Of a DNA stretch of 42,293 bases, positions 30,927 through 37,920 are shown in pieces. Every line of letters starts with the position of its first letter. The first letter of the stretch is position 1. This stretch comes from Candidatus Azophilus lithoversatilis (GTDB lineage Bacteria > Pseudomonadota > Gammaproteobacteria > Pseudomonadales > Azotimanducaceae). The stretch lies in NCBI GenBank assembly GCA_028278675.1, contig JAQAJJ010000046.1:1-42293 (forward strand), in the 5' to 3' direction. A program made the translations under genes and the position numbers. The notes under the pieces are model-generated. The model was not told the origin of the DNA. It worked only from the letters and a program-made list of their open reading frames with translations, and did no database searches.

Positions 30927-31099
30927 TTCCATGGAGCAAATGGAGACAGCCCCGCGGCTGGCGGGTTGTTCCTTCGGCGTCGGCGGCGTGCCGTTCTGGG
31001 GCAAGCTAAGGGCTTCCATGGAACAAACGGAGACGCTCCCGCCGCGGCACGGTTGTTCCTTCGGCAACAGTGGCGCGTCGCACTGGGACAGGACACTAG
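30927..31099 (+). repeat. 87-bp dispersed repeat, array D (one full, one decayed unit)
   Basis: The first unit, from the ATG at 30931 to the next ATG at 31018, is exactly 87 bp and nearly identical to copy A; the second (31018-31099) keeps ATGGAACAA, GGTTGTTCCTTCGGC and GGGACAGGACACTAG but is diverged in between. Both are open in the same frame, with a continuous reading from 30931 to 31173. It lies upstream of the vapBC-like pair. Confidence 0.9.
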
Positions 31100-31141
31100 A
31101 TGCAACGACAATATTTGATGCGCTGGCGCTGACTTGGATTT

Positions 31142-31186
31142 GTGGCAGAATGGTAAATTACTGGCAAAATTGATGTCTCATGCCAC
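31142..31186. promoter_or_regulatory. Inverted repeat upstream of the VapB-like antitoxin
   Basis: GTGGCA (31142-31147) and TGCCAC (31181-31186), with an extra TGGCA at 31162-31166, stand 33-77 bp before the antitoxin ATG in an unusually AT-rich stretch. Such pairs are typical autoregulatory sites of AbrB-type antitoxins. No clear -35/-10 pair was found. Confidence 0.3.
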
Positions 31187-31218
31187 ATAAACAGTATGAA
31201 TGGAAATAGGAAAGCTAA

Positions 31219-31482
31219 ATGCCAAGCACTGAATTCCATGCCGATGTTCGGCTGGGTCCTCAAGGTAGGCTGGTCGTTCCGGCTGCTGTTAGAAGAGCGC
31301 TGGGTTTCCAGTCCGGCGAAACTCTCATCGCCCGAATTGACGACGAGCGCTTGGTGGTGGAAAAGGCTGCCGCGGTGGAGCGTCGGCTGCACAAGTACTT
31401 TCGAAAGTTCGAGGGCCGGAGCCTTGCCGATGAGCTGATCGCGGAACGTCGGGAAGAAGCGGCTAGGGAAGGTCGTTCATGA
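31219..31482 (+). CDS. vapB: AbrB/SpoVT-type antitoxin
   Basis: An 87-residue protein with a swapped-hairpin AbrB domain in its first half (FHADVRLGPQGRLVVPAAVR, LGFQSGETLIARIDDERLVV) and a charged helical tail (RSLADELIAERREEAAREGR) that would wrap the toxin. This is the usual layout for antitoxins of PIN-domain toxins. ATG 31219 follows AGGAAAGCTAA. It overlaps the toxin gene by ATGA, giving tight coupling. It binds the toxin and represses its own promoter; a possible operator is seen upstream. Its lower GC than the surrounding genes suggests acquisition. Confidence 0.85.
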   Translation: MPSTEFHADVRLGPQGRLVVPAAVRRALGFQSGETLIARIDDERLVVEKAAAVERRLHKYFRKFEGRSLADELIAERREEAAREGRS

Positions 31483-31859
31483 CCGTGGTGCTCGATGCGT
31501 CTGCTCTGCTCGCCTACCTGCAGCGCGAGTCAGGGGGTGACACCATTGGAAAGGCGCTTCGTGGTGCCCTTATGTCCACTGTGAACTGGGCGGAAGTTGT
31601 TCAGAAAGTTCCTGACCAGGACATAGGAGCGGTCGGCCTACGCGGTGCCTTGGAATCCCTCGGCCTGTCTTTTGAACCCTTTGCCGTCGCCCAAGCCGAA
31701 ATCGCGGGGGAATTGCGGGAGAAAACCAGGTCGCTCGGTCTTTCCCTAGGCGATCGCGCCTGCCTCGCGCTTGGAATGGACAAGGACGCATTGGTCTTAA
31801 CCGCGGACCGTACTTGGAAGCAGTTAAACTTAGGGGTCGGGGTGGAATCGATTCGCTAG
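31479..31859 (+). CDS. vapC: PIN-domain ribonuclease toxin
   Basis: A 126-residue PIN domain with all four acidic positions: Asp6 (VVLDASALLAYL), Glu39 (VNWAEVVQK), Asp92 (LSLGDRACLALG) and Asp110 (LTADRTW). This is the VapC-type Mg-dependent RNase, normally held inactive by the antitoxin encoded just upstream. The start ATG overlaps the antitoxin stop (ATGA). Full length with no damage, so the pair is probably active. It is a solitary module with no link to the lipid genes. VapC targets (tRNA or rRNA) cannot be read from the sequence. Confidence 0.88.
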   Translation: MTVVLDASALLAYLQRESGGDTIGKALRGALMSTVNWAEVVQKVPDQDIGAVGLRGALESLGLSFEPFAVAQAEIAGELREKTRSLGLSLGDRACLALGMDKDALVLTADRTWKQLNLGVGVESIR

Positions 31860-31969
31860 CGGGCTGCCCCGCGGCTGACCGCGGAACGCCTATCGACTGG
31901 CTGCAACCGTAACCCGCCTTCCTCCATTGCAGTGAAGAACGGCGGGTTTGATGCCAGTGGGTCAGCGGC

Positions 31970-32392
31970 TTAAGGATCGACTCTGGCTGAAGCGTACCCC
32001 GAGACCACCATCTTGCCGTCCTGGTTGGTGGTTTCCACCTTCAGCTTAACCACCGAGTCACCGTCCTCCACCGCGACCTCCTCCACCGTGGCGGTGGAAT
32101 GCAGGGTGTCGCCGGGCCAGACTTGGTTGGTGAAACGCACGCCGAAGGTTTTGAGACGTCCGTCGCCGACGTAGTTGGTCAGCATCCGGCCGGTCATGCC
32201 CATGCTCAGCATGCCGTGGGCGAAGACGCTGGGGTAGCCGGCCACTTGGGTGGTGAAGATTTCGTCGGTGTGCAGGGGGTTGTAGTCCCCGGAGGCGCCT
32301 GAGTACTGCACGAGCTGGGTGCGTTTGAGGTCCTCCACCAAGCATTCCTCATAGGTGTCGCCGATGTTCAAATTGCCAGCGCTTAGTGCCAT
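31970..32392 (-). CDS. MaoC-like dehydratase/hydratase, hotdog fold
   Basis: A 140-residue single hotdog domain with the hydratase-2 motif YSGASGDYNPLHTDEIF (Asp and His catalytic), then AHGMLSMGMTGRML and VRFTNQVWPGDTLHS. It hydrates or dehydrates a 2-enoyl/3-hydroxyacyl-CoA. Its ATG has AGGAGG upstream and lies 12 bp after the partner gene (32405), so they are co-expressed, a pattern of heteromeric MaoC enzymes (as in ChsH1-ChsH2 in steroid side-chain oxidation). Whether this pair acts on steroids is not shown; the neighbours make it credible. Confidence 0.88.
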   Translation of the reverse strand: MALSAGNLNIGDTYEECLVEDLKRTQLVQYSGASGDYNPLHTDEIFTTQVAGYPSVFAHGMLSMGMTGRMLTNYVGDGRLKTFGVRFTNQVWPGDTLHSTATVEEVAVEDGDSVVKLKVETTNQDGKMVVSGYASARVDP

Positions 32393-32404
32393 CTCGATAT
32401 CCTC

Positions 32405-32893
32405 CTACTGATCCACGGGTCGCTCGGTGCGCACGCCGACGCCCCGGGCGGTGATGACCAGTTCGCCGTTCTGGTCGCGGTACTCGGTCACGGTTTCGCT
32501 GAACGTCAGCTTGCCGGCGCGCTTGCTTTCCCGCTCCCAAGTCTTGCCGGGCTTGACCGTGGCGGTGAGCACATCGCCCGGGCTGATGTGGCGGTGGTAC
32601 TCGAAGTGCTGCTCGGCATGCAGGCCGCCGCCGCCACCGCCGCCGGAGCCGTCCCGCTTGATGCCGGTGGCCTCCTTGCCGGAGCCGAACCAGGGTTCGC
32701 CGATCTTCGGGCGCAGGAAGTAGTCGGGGTCGAATTGGGCGCTGGACTGCGCAAAGGTCGGCGGCGCGATCATCTTGCCCGGCTCGGTGCCCGCCGCGTA
32801 CTCCTCGTCGTAGTAGATGGGATTGGCGTCCGCCACCGAACGGGCGAACATCATGATGTGGCTGGCTTCCACGGGAAAGCGGTCAATGGCCAT
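32405..32893 (-). CDS. MaoC N-terminal-type (FAS1-like) dehydratase partner
   Basis: A 162-residue hotdog protein without the full hydratase-2 motif: FPVEASHIMMFARSVADANP, then PPTFAQSSAQFDPDYFLRP, EQHFEYHRHISPGDVLTATV, ETVTEYRDQNGELVITARGV. It matches the N-terminal MaoC domain that gives the acyl-binding half in heteromeric enzymes. Unusual is a flexible run of seven Gly (DGSGGGGGGGLH, about residue 85) in the middle of the domain, in a loop. ATG 32893 follows a strong GGGGG site. Pairs with the downstream MaoC gene. Confidence 0.87.
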   Translation of the reverse strand: MAIDRFPVEASHIMMFARSVADANPIYYDEEYAAGTEPGKMIAPPTFAQSSAQFDPDYFLRPKIGEPWFGSGKEATGIKRDGSGGGGGGGLHAEQHFEYHRHISPGDVLTATVKPGKTWERESKRAGKLTFSETVTEYRDQNGELVITARGVGVRTERPVDQ

Positions 32894-32974
32894 GGATTCC
32901 CCCCTCGTTTGTCTGAGTTTGTTTGAGTCTATGGCAATGCTGCGGGGGCAGTATCCCCTACCCGCAAGCTGGGT

Positions 32975-33742
32975 TCAACGGCCCTTGAACTGCGGCGGGC
33001 GCTTCTCCAGGAACGCGCTGATGCCTTCTGCCTTGTCCTCTGTCTGCACCAGTGCGCCTTGGGCGTACTTCTCCAGCATCAGGGCGCCGGCCAGGCTCGC
33101 CTCCATGCCGAAGTTGACCATCGCCTTCATGGTGCGCGGCACGAACGGCGCGAAGTTGGCCAGGTGCCCGGCCATGCGCCGCGCCTCGGACAACAGCTCG
33201 CCGGGTTCCACGATCCGCGTGATCAGGCCGATCGCCAGCGCCCGTTGCGCGTCGATGGGTTCGCCCATGAGCAGCATTTCCATCCCCCAGCCGCGCCCGA
33301 CGATGCGCGGCAGGCGAGCGGTGGCGCCGCCGCCGGGAATGATGCCGAGCTCGCCTTCGGGAGTGGCGAATCGGGCGTTTGGAGTGGCGATGCGCAAGTC
33401 GCAGCCCAAGGCGACTTCCAGCCCCCCGCCCATGCAGATGCCATTGATTGCGGCGATGGTCGGCTTTGGCGTCCGCTCCAGGCGGTCAGCCAAGCCTTGG
33501 ACAATGGGCTCCAAGGCCTTCTTGAAGTCCCGGTGCAGCACTTCGCTGAGATCGGAGCCGGAAGCGAAGGCATGGTCGCCCGCGCCAGTTAGGGTAATGA
33601 CCCGCACGGCATCGTCAGCCGCCGCTCGACCGACGGCCTGATGCAGCTCCTCGAGGGTGTCCAACGAGATGGCATTGTGTTTGTCGGCGCGATCAATCGT
33701 GACGAGGGCCATAGGGCCCTGCGCTTCATACTGAACGTTCAC
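32975..33742 (-). CDS. Enoyl-CoA hydratase/isomerase family protein
   Basis: A 255-residue crotonase: MALVTIDRADKHNAISLDTL, GDHAFASGSDLSEVL (oxyanion-hole block, with Ser for the usual Gly), GICMGGGLEVALGCDLRIA with a Glu, and PEGELGIIPGGGATARLPR with the second catalytic Glu. Both Glu are present, so a genuine 2-enoyl-CoA hydratase is likely. The start is GTG 33742, with no good ribosome site nearby. It lies 81 bp upstream of the MaoC pair on the same strand and 19 bp downstream of the OmpA gene. Pathway unknown; it fits the fatty-acid or steroid acyl-CoA set of this region. Confidence 0.87.
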   Translation of the reverse strand: MNVQYEAQGPMALVTIDRADKHNAISLDTLEELHQAVGRAAADDAVRVITLTGAGDHAFASGSDLSEVLHRDFKKALEPIVQGLADRLERTPKPTIAAINGICMGGGLEVALGCDLRIATPNARFATPEGELGIIPGGGATARLPRIVGRGWGMEMLLMGEPIDAQRALAIGLITRIVEPGELLSEARRMAGHLANFAPFVPRTMKAMVNFGMEASLAGALMLEKYAQGALVQTEDKAEGISAFLEKRPPQFKGR

Positions 33743-33761
33743 GAGGCAGTCGCAGCAGGAT

Positions 33762-34883
33762 TTACTTCATCCGAATGACCATGCGGGTGCCGTCCGCCTT
33801 GCCGGTCACGCGGCGGTTGCGCTGGCGCCCCTCGTCGGTGTCGTTGCTGGCGATGGGGCGGGACTCGCCATACCCCGTCGCCGAAATTCGGCTGGCGGCA
33901 ATGCCCTCCACGTCCACCAAGCGATCGAGCAGCGCCCTGGCACGCTCCTGTGACAGCCTTTGGTTGTAGCGGTCGGTGCCCATGGAGTCGGTATGGCCCT
34001 CGATCACGGCGTCGGCCTGCGGATGTTCGCGCATGAACTCCGCGATGCGCCGCACGTCCCCGTACTCGTTGGGGCGCAGTTCAGAGGAATCGAAGTCAAA
34101 CTCGATGAGCACTTCCTCACTGATTGCCTCCTCATCCTCAAAGTGGCAGCCCTTGGCGTCCACTGCGGCCCCGATGGGGGTGCCGGGGCACTCATCGAGG
34201 TAGTCAGGCACACCGTCGCCATCTTCATCAAGCGGGCAGCCGTTGGCGTCAACAGCTATGCCCTGGGGCGTGTTTGGGCAGCGGTCGTTGGGGTCGGCTA
34301 TGCCGTCCCCATCGGAATCCGGGGGCGGGGGCGGCGCGATCTTTCCGAGCGAGGCGGTCAAGCCAATGAAGGCGAACGGCTCGAATCCACCCTCATCACT
34401 GGAATGCACGGCGCGCAGGTCGGCGCGCAGCGACAGACGGCGATTGATCTCGCCGAAGACCCCGGCCCCAACGTTTATTTGCGTATCTGTCGAGTCCCCG
34501 ATTTCCGTAAGTCCGACGCCGAACAGGGTAAACGGCTGGAAGTTCCCAAAACGCCCGACCTTGTAGAGCGCATTGGCCCAGATGAGCTCCGCATCGCGGC
34601 CTTGGCGGTCCATGTTCGAATCGTAGCGGCTGGCGATAACGCCTTGGTGATCGACGGACACTTCCGAATAGAGCAGTTCAAGGCCGAGTTCTCGGTTGAC
34701 CATGTAACCGAAGCCGATGGCGGGACCGATTCTCAGGTCCTCGCCGTTTGGCGCTCGGTATATGGCCATGCCCGGAGTCAAGTAGGCCTTGCCCGCACGA
34801 GGGCCTAGCTGATCGTCGGCAACTGCCGGAATGCTGATGGCCAGCAGGCCCGTCAGCATGAGCCATTGGCTCCTTAGCTTCAT
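33762..34883 (-). CDS. OprF/OmpA-type outer membrane protein
   Basis: A 373-residue protein in three parts. Signal peptide (LMLTGLLAISIPAVADD, cut near residue 22), an N-terminal 8-strand barrel (about 25-185; YLTPGMAIYRAPNGEDLRIG, LFGVGLTEIGDS), a proline run and two thrombospondin-3-type Asp-rich repeats (DSDGDGIADPNDRCPNTPQG and DEDGDGVPDYLDECPGTP, Ca-binding), and an OmpA C-terminal domain (IEFDFDSSELRP, IEGHTDSMGTDRYNQRLSQE, RISATGYGESRPIASN) that holds peptidoglycan. It links the outer membrane to the cell wall and may act as a slow porin. ATG 34883 follows AGGAG. It is followed by the crotonase gene. Confidence 0.93.
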   Translation of the reverse strand: MKLRSQWLMLTGLLAISIPAVADDQLGPRAGKAYLTPGMAIYRAPNGEDLRIGPAIGFGYMVNRELGLELLYSEVSVDHQGVIASRYDSNMDRQGRDAELIWANALYKVGRFGNFQPFTLFGVGLTEIGDSTDTQINVGAGVFGEINRRLSLRADLRAVHSSDEGGFEPFAFIGLTASLGKIAPPPPPDSDGDGIADPNDRCPNTPQGIAVDANGCPLDEDGDGVPDYLDECPGTPIGAAVDAKGCHFEDEEAISEEVLIEFDFDSSELRPNEYGDVRRIAEFMREHPQADAVIEGHTDSMGTDRYNQRLSQERARALLDRLVDVEGIAASRISATGYGESRPIASNDTDEGRQRNRRVTGKADGTRMVIRMK

Positions 34884-35138
34884 TTCAACTCCTTGCGCTC
34901 ATTGGCACACTGGCCGTTCGCGGACTTTTTTGATGGTTGATCGATATCAAGCGAGCGCTCGTTGTCCGGGTGGACGTCAGCTCGGCAAGGGACGGCCTCA
35001 GACGGGCGGAGGAAAGGTCGCCAACCCGGAATTTAACCCACTATGCTCACTTGCCCCAAGGCTTTCGGATGCTACGGAATCTTAAAGCGCTTGTACAGCG
35101 CTGCGCACCATAATTCGCTTGTTGCGGATCCAAATAGA
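34884..35138. other. Non-coding upstream region of the OmpA gene
   Basis: 255 bp with no coding sequence I can support. It carries the AGGAG site of the OmpA gene and, by position, its promoter, but I could not pick a convincing -35/-10 pair. Together with the hairpin segment to 35367 this makes a 484-bp gap between the OmpA and histidine kinase genes. Confidence 0.5.
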
Positions 35139-35170
35139 AAGCCGCCGGCTGGAGAGGAAGCCGGCGGCTT
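35139..35170 (-). terminator. Strong hairpin, probable terminator of the two-component operon
   Basis: AAGCCGCCGGCT (35139-35150) pairs perfectly with AGCCGGCGGCTT (35159-35170) over an 8-nt loop. Read on the minus strand, the stem is followed by TCTATTT, a modest T-rich tail. It lies about 200 bp beyond the stop of the histidine kinase gene and before the OmpA promoter region, fitting the end of that transcript. Confidence 0.6.
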
Positions 35171-35234
35171 GGGGTGACCGCAAGCGGTCCAAGGGATCGC
35201 TTGTGGCCTAGGGGATGGAGATTGCCTCCTTCCA

Positions 35235-35254
35235 GAACGACAAAATCGTCGTTC
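35235..35254. other. Hairpin in the 3' region of the histidine kinase gene
   Basis: GAACGAC-AAAATC-GTCGTTC, a perfect 7-bp stem with a 6-nt loop, continued by two more G-C pairs after one mismatch. It stands in the same 3' region as the terminator hairpin; on the minus strand several GGA triplets surround it. Confidence 0.45.
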
Positions 35255-35367
35255 CGGGAATACACTTTGGTTGATCGCTGTTACGCGACAATTTCATGAA
35301 CGGAGAGTTTTGTGTCAGTTTGTAACTTTTATTGTCATTTTCGTCACTCTGTTGTCGAGACGGCGGA

Positions 35368-36669
35368 TCAAACGCTGACGCATACGTCGGTGCCGCCGCT
35401 AGGATTGTCGCTGATCGTTACGCTCCAACCGTGCGCCTCGCAGAGCTGATGGGCAATGGCCAGCCCCAAGCCGCTGCCGCCGGTTGCCGCGCTGCGTGAG
35501 CCATCCAGCCGAAAGAACGGCTGAAACACGGCTTCGCGATGGGCTGCGGGAATGCCCGGCCCGCTGTCGATCACGTGCACTTGCCGGCCGCGCAGGCGCA
35601 CTTGCGCGTCCTGGCCGTGTTGCTGGGCATTGTTGATGAGATTGGCCAGCACCCGGGTCAGCGCCCCCGGCGCCACTTCCACGGCGGTTTTTGCCGATTT
35701 GTCGCAGTCGAAGGGAACGGGTGGATCCTGACGCCGCAGCAGATCAGCCACCAACTTCCGCAGTTCGGTCGGCCGCGTCGGCTCATGGGTGCCGCGTGCG
35801 AATTTGAGTGCATCGGTGATGAGTTCGTCCATGGACTCGAGATTGCGCTCCAGACGGGCGACCAGAACCGCGTCCACGGTCTTAGGCAGCAGTTCCACGG
35901 CCAGGCGCATGCGCGCCAGCGGCGTCTTCAGATCATGGGAGATGCCCGCCAGCAAGGTGGTGCGGTTGGAGAGCAGGGCGGATATTTCCCGAGCCATGGT
36001 GTTCAGATTGCGCGCCAGCACGACCAGCTCCTTGGGACCCTCTTCCGGCAAGGGGTCGAAGTTGGCGCCGCCACGGAATGCGTCCGCCCGTTCCGCCGCC
36101 TGCACCAGTGGACGGGTCACACGCAACACGATGATCGCCGAGGTGACTAGGACCACCCCCGCGCCGAGGCCGGCGATGACCAGGCCGACGTAGAGGGGCT
36201 GGATGTCCTGCCGTGTGCTGGAGAAGCCGATCTGCAGTTGGTATCCGCCCATTGGCAGAGTTGCCCACACCAGTTCGTTGCCTTGGGTGATCACCACTGG
36301 CTGGCCCAGGCGGGTGTTCAGCCGTTCTTCCAGTTGGGTCAGAAAGGGGGATTCGTCGTAGCGGGCGGGTGGGTAAGCACGGGCCTCGGCGCTGATGATC
36401 AGGTCGTGCTGCTCTGCCAGCTCCAACTCGAAATAGGGGCGCGACTCGGGCGGCAGTTCATCCCAGGTCTGCGCTGTCAATACCAACAGCGCCGCTTGGT
36501 CATCCGCCGACTGCTCGGCGATGGGTTCCACGACGAACGACTGAAGTGCCGCCACGGCGATGGCCACAATCGCCAACGAACTGACAGCCAAGGTCAGATT
36601 GGTGCGGACCAACAGTGAGGTGGGTCGAGCGATCACTGTCGGCGCCTGCCATCGCCCGTTATTGGCCAT
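35368..36669 (-). CDS. EnvZ-like sensor histidine kinase
   Basis: A 433-residue membrane sensor. First membrane helix at about 20-42 (TNLTLAVSSLAIVAIAVAAL), a periplasmic domain to about 158, second helix at 160-183 (LVIAGLGAGVVLVTSAIIVL), then HAMP, dimerisation helix with His245 (AGISHDLKTPLARMRLAVEL), and ATPase boxes NLINNAQQHG, DSGPGIP and GGSGLGLAI. All core residues are there. The SHDLKTPLARMR pattern and the partner are EnvZ-like. ATG 36669 overlaps the regulator gene by 11 bp; earlier starts would add residues read inside the regulator gene. The signal is unknown. Confidence 0.92.
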   Translation of the reverse strand: MANNGRWQAPTVIARPTSLLVRTNLTLAVSSLAIVAIAVAALQSFVVEPIAEQSADDQAALLVLTAQTWDELPPESRPYFELELAEQHDLIISAEARAYPPARYDESPFLTQLEERLNTRLGQPVVITQGNELVWATLPMGGYQLQIGFSSTRQDIQPLYVGLVIAGLGAGVVLVTSAIIVLRVTRPLVQAAERADAFRGGANFDPLPEEGPKELVVLARNLNTMAREISALLSNRTTLLAGISHDLKTPLARMRLAVELLPKTVDAVLVARLERNLESMDELITDALKFARGTHEPTRPTELRKLVADLLRRQDPPVPFDCDKSAKTAVEVAPGALTRVLANLINNAQQHGQDAQVRLRGRQVHVIDSGPGIPAAHREAVFQPFFRLDGSRSAATGGSGLGLAIAHQLCEAHGWSVTISDNPSGGTDVCVSV

Positions 36670-37360
36670 CCGGGCAAAACATGTAGCCCTTGCCCCACAC
36701 CGTCTTGATGTAGGTTGGTTCGGCGGCGTCGGGTTCGATCTTGCTGCGTAGGCGTGTGATGCGCACGTCGATGCTGCGGTCGAATGGCGAGCGCTCGGCA
36801 CCGGTCAATAGGTCCAGTATGCGATCCCGATGCAGCACCCGGTTCGGATGGGTGGCCAGAATGCGCAGCAGGTCGAATTCACCCGAGGTGAGCGCCACCG
36901 GGGCCCCCTTGCAGCTCAATCGATGGGCCGAGAAATCGAGCTTGAAGGGGCCGAAGCGAGTGACTTCGACCTCGTCGGCGGAAATCGGGCGGGTGCGGCG
37001 CAGCACGGCCCGAACTCGGGCCAGCAACTCCCTGGGGTTGAAGGGTTTGCCCAGATAGTCGTCAGCGCCCACCTCCAAGCCGACGATGCGGTCCACTTCC
37101 TCGCCTTGGGCGGAGACGATGATGATGGGCAGGCCGCGGTTCGCCTTCAGCCGCCGGGCGATGGACAGCCCGTGCTCACCGGGCAGCATCAGGTCCAGAA
37201 TCACGAGATCCGGCGTCGTCTCCGCCAGATAGGCATCCATAGCGGTTCCGCTCTCGACGCAATCGACGTCAAACCCCTGCCGGCACAGATAGGCTTGCGT
37301 CAGTTCTGAAAGCTCCGGGTCGTCGTCCACGACGAGCAGCTTGGCGCCTTCGATTTCCAC
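36659..37360 (-). CDS. OmpR-family response regulator
   Basis: A 233-residue OmpR/PhoB-type regulator. The receiver domain has the acidic pocket VVDDDP (10-15), phospho-acceptor Asp56 (VILDLMLPG) and the conserved Lys in YLGKPFNPREL. The winged-helix DNA-binding domain covers about 130-230 (LTSGEFDLLRILATHPNRVL, IDVRITRLRSKIEPD, YIKTVWGKGYMF). It forms an operon with the EnvZ-like kinase, whose start it overlaps. Nothing missing. In the closest systems it controls porin genes, and the OmpA gene lies just beyond the kinase, so this may be one target; that is inference. Confidence 0.94.
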   Translation of the reverse strand: MEIEGAKLLVVDDDPELSELTQAYLCRQGFDVDCVESGTAMDAYLAETTPDLVILDLMLPGEHGLSIARRLKANRGLPIIIVSAQGEEVDRIVGLEVGADDYLGKPFNPRELLARVRAVLRRTRPISADEVEVTRFGPFKLDFSAHRLSCKGAPVALTSGEFDLLRILATHPNRVLHRDRILDLLTGAERSPFDRSIDVRITRLRSKIEPDAAEPTYIKTVWGKGYMFCPDGQ

Positions 37361-37363
37361 GAA

Positions 37364-37870
37364 TTAACCGGGGTCGGACACCTGTTGGGTGGCGGCCTTT
37401 GGGGTCGGCTCTGAGGGCTCCTGATCGGTGGCCTGCGGCTGGCCTGCGCGTTGCTCGAAACCGACGCCAAACTCCTTCGTGTTGGCTGCCCCAGTTCCCA
37501 AACGGATGTGCAGCCGGCCCCCCGCCTGGCCCTGCGGAACGGCTCCGTAACGTCGTGTCAGGCGGATGCTCAGAACGCCGCTGCCCCCGCCTTGGCGGCG
37601 CGCCATGCGCATCTTCACTTCGGAAAGCAACGCCCGCCGTTCGGCGGCCGCCAACTCGTCCCAACGTGCCGCGAGAGCCGTGAGCTGCTCGTCGCTTGCA
37701 TCCGTGTAACTGACCGGGAGGTCTTGGGATGCGTCCGGTTCAGGCTCCGCCGCGACGGCCGCGAACCCGACGTTGGCGGCGCACAGTGCGATGCACAGGC
37801 TGGCCAGGCACCGCCGCGGGCCCCAGAGGGAGCGATCGCCAGCTCGAGATGCGGTTCGCTTGTTCAGCAT
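37364..37870 (-). CDS. Small exported protein with a DUF3106-like helix
   Basis: A 168-residue protein. After a basic N-terminus (MLNKRTASRAGDRSLWGPRR) comes a hydrophobic signal (CLASLCIALCAANVGFAAVA, cleavage near AAEPEP). The mature part has DEQLTALAARWDELAAAERR followed by ALLSEVKMRMAR, a helical segment like those of DUF3106 proteins, and a Gly/Gln-rich, low-complexity C-terminus ending ATQQVSDPG. I chose ATG 37870, because an ATG at 37969 would overlap the thiolase gene and add only Arg-rich sequence. Its stop lies 3 bp before the response regulator gene, so all three may be one transcript. Function unknown. Confidence 0.6.
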   Translation of the reverse strand: MLNKRTASRAGDRSLWGPRRCLASLCIALCAANVGFAAVAAEPEPDASQDLPVSYTDASDEQLTALAARWDELAAAERRALLSEVKMRMARRQGGGSGVLSIRLTRRYGAVPQGQAGGRLHIRLGTGAANTKEFGVGFEQRAGQPQATDQEPSEPTPKAATQQVSDPG

Positions 37871-37920
37871 CCGCGCGATTCGAGAAAGACGACTGGAAAA
37901 AGCGGCACCATGTGCGGTTC

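Noticed and set aside
29568-31067. A long minus-strand open frame (499 codons) across the SDR gene and hairpin region.
   Set aside because: It lies opposite real genes (SDR, P450 end), crosses two inverted-repeat elements and the hairpin cluster, and shows no family motif; open by base composition.
30931-31173. An 80-codon protein made from the 87-bp repeats.
   Set aside because: The frame is open, but copies differ at many amino-acid positions and one array is frame-broken by the 25-bp loss; no ribosome site. Treated as a repeat, not a gene.
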